DNA of 64,000 nt. Source: Chitinispirillaceae bacterium. GTDB taxonomy: Bacteria > Fibrobacterota > Chitinivibrionia > Chitinivibrionales > Chitinispirillaceae. Where the stretch lies: positions 31,506 to 95,505 of the forward strand of contig JAFGIW010000131.1 of assembly GCA_016929415.1 (NCBI GenBank). The letters run 5' to 3'. The notes under the pieces were generated by a model. It was not told where the DNA came from. It saw only the letters and a list, made by a program, of their open reading frames with translations, and searched no databases. The translations under genes and the position numbers were made by a program. Shown piece after piece: positions 31,168-40,863 of this stretch (the stretch's first letter is position 1; every line of letters starts with the position of its first letter).

Positions 31168-33465
31168 ATGATTCGGACCGCAATGGTTGCTACGGCAGCA
31201 CTGCTGGCCTTTTCACTTCCGGTTACGGCAAAAAATTATCCCCTTTCCGTACAAAAGGGAGGGGCCGAGATCGTTCGCAATGGAACCGGCGAACAGGTCC
31301 TCATTTCCGATACCGCAACGGCGAACGCCGACGATATGCTCTCCCTTTCCGAGGGGCAGCAGGCGAGCCTTTCAATCGGAAAAAAAACGTCACTCCTGAT
31401 CAAGGGACCGGCGGCCCTGTCGCTTGCGGAACAGGGAAACGCCTTGACTATTGCACTTGATGACGGCCAGATTCTTCTTAGCCGCAAACAACCGTACGAA
31501 TTTTCGACGGTCACCGTTAGCGCCAAAGGATTCTCTTTTCTGCCCATGGGCACCGTTGCGGCGGTAAAAACCCTGAAAGACGCTCAACCGACCACCGCGG
31601 TAATCGAGGGGAAGATGCGCATGCAGACGCCTTCAGGGGAGGCTATGGTCATCGAAAAGGGTAACTTCGGTAGTGTCGGTTCGGACGGCAGGCTGTCGAC
31701 GGGTCCGCTCTCACCACGTGCAACCGAATCACTCAGGGAGTGGCTGGCTCAGGCGCCTTCTGCCGAAGGCTCGACATCAGAGGCGGTCGGACCGTCTTCT
31801 AATGATGCAGCCCTCTCCGCACCGCCGCCAGCTGCAGCTCCTGAAGCATCATCGCCTGAAGCGACAGACAAGCCTGCCGGGACACCGCAGAAGGCATCTC
31901 CCGTCATCGAGCAAAAAACTGAGCCGGCGGCACCGGCAGTACCACCCGCTGTTAAAGCAGCAGATAAGGCCGCCGCTGCACCCGCTGCGGATGAATCCGC
32001 CGGAAAGTCTCCCGAAGCTGAAAAAACGGCGGAAAAACCCACTGCACAGAAAGTCGATAAAACACCGCCGCCCCCGAGCAAGCCGAAATGGGAGATCAGT
32101 GCGGGGACTGCAACGGTCAATGACGAACAGTGGATGCGCCTTGCCCTCGGGGTCGACATTCCGATCTGGAAATTCGGCATCTTTTTCGACGTGGAGCTGT
32201 TCATCGACAATGACGGACAATTTTCCGACAAAGGGTGGAACTTCAAGGACGACTGGCTCGACGCGCTTGCCCGAAAGATCAGGTACATCCGCTTCGGCCA
32301 GGAGGGGGAACCGCTCTTTATCAAACTCGGCGGTCTGTCGAGTGTTTCACTGGGGTACGGTTTCCTTGTCGATCGTTTTACCAACATGCTCCACTATCCC
32401 GACCAGCGGCAGCTCGGTTTCCAGTTCGATCTGAACGATATTTCTCCCATCGGAATAACCCTTCAAACACTGGTGGCGGACTTCAAGGACTTCGACAGCG
32501 ACGGCGGGATACTCGCGGCACGACTTGCATTCCGTCCGCTCAAGCCGACCGGCATACCTATTGTCAAAGGAATCGCCGTCGGCGGATCGTACGCAACCGA
32601 CCTCAACCAGTACGCCCCGGCAAGGATGTGGAAACTCAAGGAACCGGTTTCGGTCAAACAGTTGAATTACCTTCACGATCAGCTGCAGGTGGATTCCGCC
32701 ACCGCGATTGACACGATCACCCGGGCGTGGGGGGGTAACGATCCGCGCGTTGATAATGAAAAGTACATTGATGAACAAAATGCAACCAAGGCGGACGACC
32801 CCTTCGGCCTGATCGGCGCGGACATCGGCATTCCGCTCATCGCGACAAGTCTTGTCGGGCTCGACCTTTACGGGCAGGCGGGGCTGCGCGACGACGGGAA
32901 ACACGGCTGGGGCATCGGAGCGCCGGGCGTCAGCCTCAAGGTGTGGCGGCTCTGGGCGAATGTCGAGTACCGGCGGGTCCAGGGGCGGTTCCAGCCCGGC
33001 TATTTCGGCACCTACTATCTTGACGAACGGCTTATCCGCGATCCGTCCATCACGACGAAGGAACAGCGGCTTGTCTCCGACACCCTTAACGGCGTTTTCG
33101 GGCGTCTCGGTTTCAACATCGCCGACGTGCTGCTCATCCAGGGAGACTACCAGTATATGGTCGGAAAAAAGGAGACCAGTACCGACCAGCGCTTCGAGGC
33201 GCTCGGGTCGCTTGGAGCTTTGCTGCTCGACAAAATTCCGAAGCTTAACCGCGCCGAAATCTATTATTATAAATCGCGCATCGGCATTGAAGAAGACGAA
33301 TTCTTCGAAAAGACGCCGTTCATGTATTTCGGCTACCGGGTGGGTTTTGAAATCGCTGCCGGCGCCTCCCTCATCTGGGACGCCCGTTACGGGTATGAAT
33401 ACGATGACAACGGCGACCTCAAGCCGAACAACAACATCTGCGTGCAGACGGCTATAACGTTCTGA
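31168..33465 (+). CDS. FecR-domain protein with Ala/Pro-rich linker and C-terminal outer-membrane-like domain
   Basis: RBS aaggagg; signal peptide; FecR-like LSEGQQASLSIGKKTSLLIKGPAAL...; long PAAAPEASSPEATDKPAGTP linker; C-term aromatic beta-strand-rich ending in AITF. Confidence 0.7.
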   Translation: MIRTAMVATAALLAFSLPVTAKNYPLSVQKGGAEIVRNGTGEQVLISDTATANADDMLSLSEGQQASLSIGKKTSLLIKGPAALSLAEQGNALTIALDDGQILLSRKQPYEFSTVTVSAKGFSFLPMGTVAAVKTLKDAQPTTAVIEGKMRMQTPSGEAMVIEKGNFGSVGSDGRLSTGPLSPRATESLREWLAQAPSAEGSTSEAVGPSSNDAALSAPPPAAAPEASSPEATDKPAGTPQKASPVIEQKTEPAAPAVPPAVKAADKAAAAPAADESAGKSPEAEKTAEKPTAQKVDKTPPPPSKPKWEISAGTATVNDEQWMRLALGVDIPIWKFGIFFDVELFIDNDGQFSDKGWNFKDDWLDALARKIRYIRFGQEGEPLFIKLGGLSSVSLGYGFLVDRFTNMLHYPDQRQLGFQFDLNDISPIGITLQTLVADFKDFDSDGGILAARLAFRPLKPTGIPIVKGIAVGGSYATDLNQYAPARMWKLKEPVSVKQLNYLHDQLQVDSATAIDTITRAWGGNDPRVDNEKYIDEQNATKADDPFGLIGADIGIPLIATSLVGLDLYGQAGLRDDGKHGWGIGAPGVSLKVWRLWANVEYRRVQGRFQPGYFGTYYLDERLIRDPSITTKEQRLVSDTLNGVFGRLGFNIADVLLIQGDYQYMVGKKETSTDQRFEALGSLGALLLDKIPKLNRAEIYYYKSRIGIEEDEFFEKTPFMYFGYRVGFEIAAGASLIWDARYGYEYDDNGDLKPNNNICVQTAITF

Positions 33466-33470
33466 TCCGG

Positions 33471-33503
33471 AAAAGGCGCAACGCTTTACGCTGCGCCTTT
33501 TTT
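33471..33503 (+). terminator. Rho-independent terminator
   Basis: AAAAGGCGCA ... TGCGCCTTTT perfect 10-bp arms, run of Ts. Confidence 0.85.
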
Positions 33504-33586
33504 CATGTACAATTGTTCAGGGGGGGGCGGCGGACGCCCGGGCGCGTCAATATTGACAATAGAAAGGGACTTTCCGGCAGTACGCA

Positions 33587-35032
33587 ATGAAATCAGATTC
33601 TCCGATGATGCACCGTGTAAAACGCAAGCGGATGTTCCGTTTTCTTTCCCAGCTTCCCCGTAAAGGTCGTATCAGGTTCGTACTGGTCCTGTTTCTCGGG
33701 GCGTTTCTTGTTCGGCTCAGCCCGCCCTTCATACACAGGATCGCGCTTCCTTCATTCGTTTCGGCACAGGAAATCGACCCCGCGACTTCGGAAGACGCCG
33801 CTGAGGCCGGAAAAAAAACGCGGATGAGACACCTGCCGTCCGCCGATTTGGCGCAACTGCTGCTCGACAACCCCGTGTGCCTGTCATACAACCGGATTGC
33901 GGCTTTCTTCGAGGAAGAATCCCTTACCGTATATACCAGTACCGATACCGCACTGCAGCATTACCTCATGAAACTTATGGAGCGGTACCATCCGCTTTAC
34001 GGCGCTCTGGTCGCGCTCGATCCCGTCAAGGGCCGCATTCTGTCGCTCGTGTCATATCGCAACGACAGCATGCCGGACCTAGGCGGCAACCTCTGTCTTC
34101 GCGCCCTGTTTCCCGCTGCGTCGGTCTTTAAAACCATTACCGCCGCCGCCGCCGTAGAATCTGCCGGTTTTACCGCCGGCTGCACTGTCGAACATCGAGG
34201 CCGCACCTCCACCCTCTTCCGCTCACAGCTCAAGGCGGAGCTGGACGGAGCCGTCGACCTGACGTTCGCCCAGGCATATGCCCGGTCGATCAATGCGGTC
34301 TTCGGCCGTATAGGAATTCATTACCTAGGCTCTCCGACGCTGATCGACGTCGCAGAAGCCTTCGGTTTCAATTCCCGGCCGCCGGGGGATCTTAAATGCG
34401 ATATTTCACCAATCAGCGCTCCCGACTCAGAGTACCACCTCGCGGAGTTCGCTTCGGGGTTTAACCAGAAAACCACCCTATCGCCCCTTCACGGGGCACT
34501 CATTGCCGCATGCGTTGCCGAAGACGGGGCCATGCCGGTTCCCTCCCTCCTTGATAGTGTCGTGCGAAACCGTGACGGCGCCATCCGGTACGTCGCCGAA
34601 AAACGCACCTGGCTGCAGCCGATCAGCAGCTCGACCGCCCACGAACTCCAATCGATGATGAACGCCGTCGTCAGATACGGTACGGCGGCAAAAGAGTTCC
34701 GCGGCATAAGTAGATCACGACGGTTCGACGAATTCATGTGTGGAGGAAAAACCGGTTCGCTTGACAAAGACAGTATCGGCCGCGTCGACTGGTTCGTCGG
34801 GTACGCCGTTCATCCGCAAAAAACCGATGAACGGATCGCTGTGTGCGCCCTTACCGTACATGGCGCCTACTGGACGGTACACTCGAGTTACCTTGCCGCG
34901 GAAGCAATGCGCATCTACCTTCGATCAATGCAGAAGCAAAAGAAAATTGAACTTGCCGATGCACCACCTGCCCCACCTTCTGCTCTCGATACCGCCGACA
35001 GTGCCGGCCAATCAACCTTGCAACCGCAATGA
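33587..35032 (+). CDS. penicillin-binding protein, transpeptidase domain
   Basis: N-term TM; ALDPVKGRILSLVSY, SxxK in AASVFK, SxN in RSIN, KTG in CGGKTGSLD. Confidence 0.85.
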   Translation: MKSDSPMMHRVKRKRMFRFLSQLPRKGRIRFVLVLFLGAFLVRLSPPFIHRIALPSFVSAQEIDPATSEDAAEAGKKTRMRHLPSADLAQLLLDNPVCLSYNRIAAFFEEESLTVYTSTDTALQHYLMKLMERYHPLYGALVALDPVKGRILSLVSYRNDSMPDLGGNLCLRALFPAASVFKTITAAAAVESAGFTAGCTVEHRGRTSTLFRSQLKAELDGAVDLTFAQAYARSINAVFGRIGIHYLGSPTLIDVAEAFGFNSRPPGDLKCDISPISAPDSEYHLAEFASGFNQKTTLSPLHGALIAACVAEDGAMPVPSLLDSVVRNRDGAIRYVAEKRTWLQPISSSTAHELQSMMNAVVRYGTAAKEFRGISRSRRFDEFMCGGKTGSLDKDSIGRVDWFVGYAVHPQKTDERIAVCALTVHGAYWTVHSSYLAAEAMRIYLRSMQKQKKIELADAPPAPPSALDTADSAGQSTLQPQ

Positions 35033-36021
35033 CTTCCTCCACAGACCGTTCTCCCTTCCGCAGCGCCTTCATCGCCCTTATCGGCAGGCCGAACAGCGGA
35101 AAATCGACACTGCTCAACAACGTCATCGGCGATGAGGTCAGCATCGTTTCCGCCCTCCCGCAAACCACCCGCGGCAGCACCCGCGGCATATTTACAACCA
35201 ATACGATGCAGCTTGTCTTTGTGGACACACCCGGCATCCATCACGGAAGGCATCTCATGAACCATGCGATGCTTCAGGATGCTTGCCGGGCAGTCGCCGA
35301 TGATGTCGATCTGATCTGCTACCTTGTTGACCTTTCGCGGGAGTATGCAGAAGAAGAGACGGCGGCGGCAGACCTGGTCCGGTCGATAAAAGGAGTACCG
35401 GTCCTGATCGTTTTCAACAAGACCGATATGACGAAAAGGGTTGATGATGCCGTTGAGAGGTTTCACCGCCTCTTTCCCGACCTGGCGACACTGCCGTCGG
35501 TGCGGCTCTCCGCAGTGCATCCCGATGCGAAAAAGCTGTTCCTCGCCTCCGTCGACCCCTTCATCCCCGAAGGACCGCGCTATTTCGACCCCGATGAGTT
35601 GACCGATTCCACCATGCGGCGGATCGCCGCGGAGCATATCCGCAAACAGGTAATTGCCGCGGCGGGAAATGAAGTGCCGCACGCAACTTTCGTGGAGATC
35701 GAATCGTACCGCGAAACGCCCCAGCGGCACGAGATCATCGCGACCATCCACGTCGAAACGCGCGGCCAGCGCGGGATTATTGTCGGTAAAGGCGGGAGCG
35801 TCATCTCCCGGATAAAAAAGGCGGCACGCGGCAGTATCATGAACCTTGCCGGCGTTCCGGTGAGCCTGACCTGCCATGTCAAGGTTTCGCCGCGCTGGCG
35901 CGACAACAAAGACTTCCTGCGGCGGGTGGGCGTCGATTGGGGGGGGGTGATGCCACATCAGCATTCTGATGAGGCGTCCGGCGTGCCGCCCGGGCAGAAA
36001 AAAAATCTGTCCCGCTGTTGA
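35029..36021 (+). CDS. era: GTPase Era
   Basis: GRPNSGKST, VDTPGIH, NKTD, KH domain RGIIVGKGGSVISRIKKAARGSI; ATGA overlap with PBP gene. Confidence 0.93.
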   Translation: MTSSTDRSPFRSAFIALIGRPNSGKSTLLNNVIGDEVSIVSALPQTTRGSTRGIFTTNTMQLVFVDTPGIHHGRHLMNHAMLQDACRAVADDVDLICYLVDLSREYAEEETAAADLVRSIKGVPVLIVFNKTDMTKRVDDAVERFHRLFPDLATLPSVRLSAVHPDAKKLFLASVDPFIPEGPRYFDPDELTDSTMRRIAAEHIRKQVIAAAGNEVPHATFVEIESYRETPQRHEIIATIHVETRGQRGIIVGKGGSVISRIKKAARGSIMNLAGVPVSLTCHVKVSPRWRDNKDFLRRVGVDWGGVMPHQHSDEASGVPPGQKKNLSRC

Positions 36022-36078
36022 TATTCACACTTCCCCGACGATATACTGGTGATAGGAACATTGTACGGGAGTTTAATC

Positions 36079-36252
36079 GTGAAATCGCGTATCAACATCA
36101 AAGTGCAGCGCATCTCCGAAGGGTGCTATCGGGCGTTCTCCGATGAGATCAGGGAGCTGTCGGTCGAGGGACCAAATATATGGGAAGCCCTCAAGGCCGC
36201 CCGGGTCGTCGTACGGCAGATGCTCGGTCCGGATGACAAGGGTGGAAACTGA
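36079..36252 (+). CDS. small HicB-like (UPF0150-like) protein
   Basis: INIKVQRISEGCYRAFSDEIRELSVEGPNIWEALKAARVVVRQML resembles the HicB-like fold; GTG start. Confidence 0.4.
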   Translation: MKSRINIKVQRISEGCYRAFSDEIRELSVEGPNIWEALKAARVVVRQMLGPDDKGGN

Positions 36253-36882
36253 GACCGCTTGCAGCGTCGATGATCAGTATACCGGCACCTTCTCTTTCTC
36301 GGCGATTACCCACTCGGCAATCAGCCTCGGATTCTTCTTCACTTTCTGATAGGATCACTATACCCGCCTCTCCGGGAAGATCATACCATTCTCCGTTCTT
36401 CCCGGGATGAAGGGCTTTGGGCAGGCCATCCCGCCGCCGGACCAGCAGGCATCAAAACGATGCGGTCACGCGGAAAATCGCCCCGACATGGGAGATCTTT
36501 TTAGAACCGAGCACGTCAGAAAAAAGGTCTGCAACCCGACCAGGATGATATCGGCGATCTTATCATTTTTCGTTACTGCATACAGCCCCCGGGTCAACAA
36601 CCGGCAGCCGGAGAGATACGACTCATTCACCTGACGCATTGTAAAAAGCTGCGCAGGAACATCCATAATGATAAAACGGTAATCAATCGCCCTTTACAAG
36701 GTGTCATCCCGGGCATATGATGAAAAAAACTGCACAGAAAGCAGGATGGAAATCAACAATTTTTTTAATGGCGGGGGCCTTTCGGTTAACGGTCGGTCGT
36801 TACGGGTGAATGCCGGTTATACGTAATTTGTAAAATTTATTTTAAACAATCCACTGCTCTTTAGGAATAATGGCTAATGACG

Positions 36883-37983
36883 TCAGTTCCTTTGTTTCAT
36901 TTTCATCTGCAGGATCCTCACCAGGCGCTTCCCCTGCCGCTCAAGACTGTTGCGCTTCGCCTTCTTCCATGCCGATTGTCCGATCTGCCGGATGAGGTCG
37001 GGATTGCCACAGACCGACCGGATCATGGCCGCATCGGCGACGGGATTGACTCCAGAGAGAATAAAACCGTTGACACCCGGGGTGATGCATTCGCGGACGG
37101 AAGGGATGTCGGAGGCGAATACCGTACATCCCCTGTTTTGCGCTTCAAGAATGGTAAACGGTCTTCCTCCCTCGTAGCGGGAGGGGAAGAGCAGCATCGG
37201 GCACGACTCATACCAGCGGCCCATTTTGGCGGGTGTTTCCGATTCAACGGTAAAAACCGCGTCGCCGAGCGTGAAAAGAAGACGTTGCTTCTGACTGGAG
37301 AGCATTCCGCATCCGACAATAAAGAGTCGGGCTGATGGTTCGGATTCGAGCAGCCGACGGAAAAGCTCAATGCCGTACTCGAGATTTTTCTTCCACGTAA
37401 AACCGCCGACCATGAGGAGGCTGGGCGGGTATGCGGGCTGGAGGGGCCAGAACGGTTTATTGCCCGGTACGATGCCGTTTGGGATAACGGTTGTTTTCGA
37501 ACGGGCCGGCGGGTATTTGTCGCGTATCCAGCGCGTCTCGTCGATGGTGCCGCAGATACAGAGGGCGGATTTTTTAAGGGCAAGACGCAGAAGGAAGAAA
37601 CCGATGAGCCGTCCCCGCCAAGTGGTCGGATTGGTGATAAGCCCCGAGGGGAGCCTCCTTTCAATACCGGTAACCCGCTCTTCCCAGCCGTGGCTGTGGA
37701 GTGCGACTTTAGTTTTCATGGCAAGCATGCGGACGAAAAAAGCACTTACCAGCCCATCGGACGAACGGGCAATGATCCAGTGCGGCCTCCGCCAGAAAAG
37801 GAACAGAAGCTTAATCGCTAGTGTAAATGCAAAATGAAGCGGGTGGCGGGTATGGTGCGGCGGCGCATAAATAATCTCGGTACTATGACCGTAGCGGCGT
37901 AGTTCCGACGCAAGCTGGTTCATCGAACGGTGGATACCGCCGAATGCCGAAGGGGAAATCGATGCCGCAAACCATATGCGCAT
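36883..37983 (-). CDS. family 1 glycosyltransferase
   Basis: MRIWFAASISPSAFGGIHRSMNQLASELRRYGH start; MVGGFTWKKNLEYGIELF; PMLLFPSRYEGGRPFTILEAQNRGC. Confidence 0.88.
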   Translation of the reverse strand: MRIWFAASISPSAFGGIHRSMNQLASELRRYGHSTEIIYAPPHHTRHPLHFAFTLAIKLLFLFWRRPHWIIARSSDGLVSAFFVRMLAMKTKVALHSHGWEERVTGIERRLPSGLITNPTTWRGRLIGFFLLRLALKKSALCICGTIDETRWIRDKYPPARSKTTVIPNGIVPGNKPFWPLQPAYPPSLLMVGGFTWKKNLEYGIELFRRLLESEPSARLFIVGCGMLSSQKQRLLFTLGDAVFTVESETPAKMGRWYESCPMLLFPSRYEGGRPFTILEAQNRGCTVFASDIPSVRECITPGVNGFILSGVNPVADAAMIRSVCGNPDLIRQIGQSAWKKAKRNSLERQGKRLVRILQMKMKQRN

Positions 37984-37987
37984 GAGG

Positions 37988-39739
37988 TTAAAATAATCGA
38001 TGCCATGGTTGCGTGCGAAACGGTAATGACGCAAGCAGCCGTGAAAGTGAACGGAACGCATCGGCGGCTTCACAAGGGAAATGCGTCGTCATGCAGACCG
38101 GCCCGTAAACCTTTTGTAAAAATTTAATACTGCCTGAACGCAGGATGCTCTCCGCCGAACCGTAGAAGGGGTGCAGAGAGGGGAAATACCAGCCCCCTCC
38201 GTCAAGAGCAACCGGCCCGAGGATCCGGCCGGTAAAACGCAGCGTCTCCGGTCCGCCGCAGATGATTTTAAACAACCGCGAAAGCTGGACGATCTGCCCC
38301 GGTCCGATGGCGTTGAAGGGTGGCACGAGGATGAGCGTGTGTTCCTTCTCGAAAAGGATGCTGCTGCTAATGGATTCGACCTTGGACTGAAGTTCAGGAT
38401 ACCGCATCTGCAGCAATTCACTGGGGAAGGGGCCGAATTTTCCGGTATGGGAGAATCCGTGAACACCGATCGTCCCCCCTGCCTCCCGGACCCGTCCGAT
38501 GACCGTCCGGTAAGCGGTATTGAGCAGATCATTGCCCGTAACGGCTGCGAGAAACGGGCAATGGTGCTGTTCAAGGAGGTCACAAAGCTTCCGGACATCG
38601 GCGCCGTCGGAGAGAAAGAGGTCGTCGATCCGTAAAAATAGATCGCATTGCCGGTTCTTCGCACGACGCCCCAGTCGCCTGATTGTCGTCCGGATGTCGT
38701 GGGTCGGTCGATGAAGGAGGGTAAAAAACAACGTGGCGAACGGTCGTCGATCGACATAAAGCATATCTATCCTGTCAACAGGAAGGCGCCATAATTCCGT
38801 GGTACGCCGCGAATCGATGCATGAACCGAACGTCGATTGCGGGGGCAGTTTTCCCAGCACAAGCCGGGGGAGCAGCATCCATGAGGCCGCTTGCCCGATC
38901 AGACTGCCCAGCACCAGCGTCACTGTTTGAAGCGGATGGAGCAGGAGCGTTTCCGGCAGACGGCGTCGCAGGTCATTGATGATGTTGCGGAACATGACCG
39001 AGCGCATGGTCCCCCAAAAGGTACGGTGGCTGCGGAAACAGTGGTACCGGTCAGGATGTTTATGGAAAAAATAATGCTCGGCAAGCAGGAGTTGCCTGCT
39101 CCGTTTCGGCGCGGTCAACAGATAGCTCAGCAACTTTACGCCGCGCGGAGCATGGGTAACGGAGATTTCCGCGACGAACGGTACTTCCCCCCATGACAGC
39201 AACCGGGCGGCAAGTTCTTGATCTTCACAAAAGGGCCCCTTGAATTCAAACGCCGGATCGAAACCGCCGCACTGTTCGAGCATGCTTTTCCTTACGCCGA
39301 GATGGCTCGTGAGGTAGGCACCGCCGCTCTGATTGCTCACCTCACGGTCCCAGACGCCGTTTCCCGAGGAATTGATCTTCCCCTCGAAACCGACGACTTC
39401 AGGGGGGAGCAGTTGTAATGTGTGGCAAAGGCGCCGGTACCAGAACGGGTCAACGGCAACATCGTCATCGAGAAAGATAACCCATTCTCCCCGTGCAGAT
39501 GAAATACCGTGATTGCGCGCGACCGCCATACCGTGGTTTCCGCCCGGAGTCAGAAGCCTGGCGTGATGCCGGGTGCAGATGGAGCGGTTTTTTTCAACCG
39601 CTGCTGTGGTGGAGCCGTCGTCAACAACGATAACTTCGACATCGGGTGCATCACCGACTTCACGGCTGATTGATGTCAGGCAGCGTTCGAGAAGCAGCGT
39701 CCGGTTCAAGGTCGGTATGACAATGGAGATACGGGTCAT
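37988..39739 (-). CDS. family 2 glycosyltransferase fused to polysaccharide deacetylase-like (DUF2334-like) domain
   Basis: N-term ISIVIPTLNRTLLLERCLTSI, VVDDGST, FLDDDVAV; C-term FLRIDDLFL ... GVHGFSHTGKFG. Stop/start ATGA coupling upstream. Confidence 0.8.
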   Translation of the reverse strand: MTRISIVIPTLNRTLLLERCLTSISREVGDAPDVEVIVVDDGSTTAAVEKNRSICTRHHARLLTPGGNHGMAVARNHGISSARGEWVIFLDDDVAVDPFWYRRLCHTLQLLPPEVVGFEGKINSSGNGVWDREVSNQSGGAYLTSHLGVRKSMLEQCGGFDPAFEFKGPFCEDQELAARLLSWGEVPFVAEISVTHAPRGVKLLSYLLTAPKRSRQLLLAEHYFFHKHPDRYHCFRSHRTFWGTMRSVMFRNIINDLRRRLPETLLLHPLQTVTLVLGSLIGQAASWMLLPRLVLGKLPPQSTFGSCIDSRRTTELWRLPVDRIDMLYVDRRPFATLFFTLLHRPTHDIRTTIRRLGRRAKNRQCDLFLRIDDLFLSDGADVRKLCDLLEQHHCPFLAAVTGNDLLNTAYRTVIGRVREAGGTIGVHGFSHTGKFGPFPSELLQMRYPELQSKVESISSSILFEKEHTLILVPPFNAIGPGQIVQLSRLFKIICGGPETLRFTGRILGPVALDGGGWYFPSLHPFYGSAESILRSGSIKFLQKVYGPVCMTTHFPCEAADAFRSLSRLLASLPFRTQPWHRLF

Positions 39740-40863
39740 GGTCGCCCTCCCGGCGGCGAAAGGGAATCGGAAGCCTGACGTGAAACGGTTTTTCCGGTCA
39801 ATCGTTCGTACATACGCAGACATCGGTCAGATGCGTCATCGCTTAACATACGGTATGCCTTTGCGCCCGAGAGCGATCGGTCGGCCCACAGCGCCGTATC
39901 GGTAACAAGCGCATCGATTCCTTCGGCGATGCCGTCAACGGAACGGGGATCAACAAACCGGCCCGCTCCTGAACATGTTTCGTTCAGGGGGGCGATCGCA
40001 GAGAGCAGTAGTGGGCATCCCCGACGCATGGCTTCGAGAGGAGGAATACCGAGTCCTTCGTAAAGGGAACAGAAAAGGAGGCCGCTGCAGGTACGAAGGT
40101 ACTCCTCGTACCGTTCCATCGACGGTACCAACGTCACACCATCGGGAAGCATGGCAAGCGACTCTTCAGCGGGGTCGATGGGGCCGAGTATGATGAGGCG
40201 GTACGCGGGATGGCGTGACCTGACACGTGAGAAGGCGGCGACGATACTGCTGCAGTTTTTATGCGTGCTTCCCCCGAGGGTTATGAAAAAGGCGCCGCGT
40301 TGCGTGGCGGGGGGGGGCTGCGGTGAAGTATCAATAAGGGGCATGTAGACGACGTCGCGAATGGCTGCAGCCGGGGAAACGGTACGGAGGAGATCTTCCA
40401 TTGTAGCGCCCGAAATTGCAATAATCCCGCTGATTGAAGAAAAATAACGTTTCTGCATCGACCAGTAAGCGGTGGATCGGACGTGATTGCCGTAGGGAGT
40501 GCCCCACAACTCGACACCCATATCATACACGGTGGCGATTGACGGGCATGGGGCAAACGGCGTCATGCCGATTGACGGCAGCGGTCCGAGCGTTACCCAG
40601 TAATGGAGCAGGTCGATCCGGTGGCGAAGGACCAGCCAGGGAAGGATCAGGATGCTGCTCTTCCACGATCCTTTCCGGTAGGGAATCCAGATGATCGAAT
40701 TGGCTTGGAGCTGGGCGGGTATGGTAGAGCGGTCTCCCCAGACGAACAGCCTGCAATCCGGGCGCAGCTTCAGTATTGATGCGGCGACATTCCGGCACCA
40801 TGTTCCGATGCCGCGGTCACGGTAGCCGTACGAAAAGAGACGGAAATCCCAGAGAATATTCAT
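39736..40863 (-). CDS. family 1 glycosyltransferase
   Basis: MNILWDFRLFSYGYRDRGIGTWCRNVA; ITLGGSTHKNCSSIVAAF; LLFCSLYEGLGIPPLEAMRRGCPLL. Confidence 0.88.
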   Translation of the reverse strand: MNILWDFRLFSYGYRDRGIGTWCRNVAASILKLRPDCRLFVWGDRSTIPAQLQANSIIWIPYRKGSWKSSILILPWLVLRHRIDLLHYWVTLGPLPSIGMTPFAPCPSIATVYDMGVELWGTPYGNHVRSTAYWSMQKRYFSSISGIIAISGATMEDLLRTVSPAAAIRDVVYMPLIDTSPQPPPATQRGAFFITLGGSTHKNCSSIVAAFSRVRSRHPAYRLIILGPIDPAEESLAMLPDGVTLVPSMERYEEYLRTCSGLLFCSLYEGLGIPPLEAMRRGCPLLLSAIAPLNETCSGAGRFVDPRSVDGIAEGIDALVTDTALWADRSLSGAKAYRMLSDDASDRCLRMYERLTGKTVSRQASDSLSPPGGRP

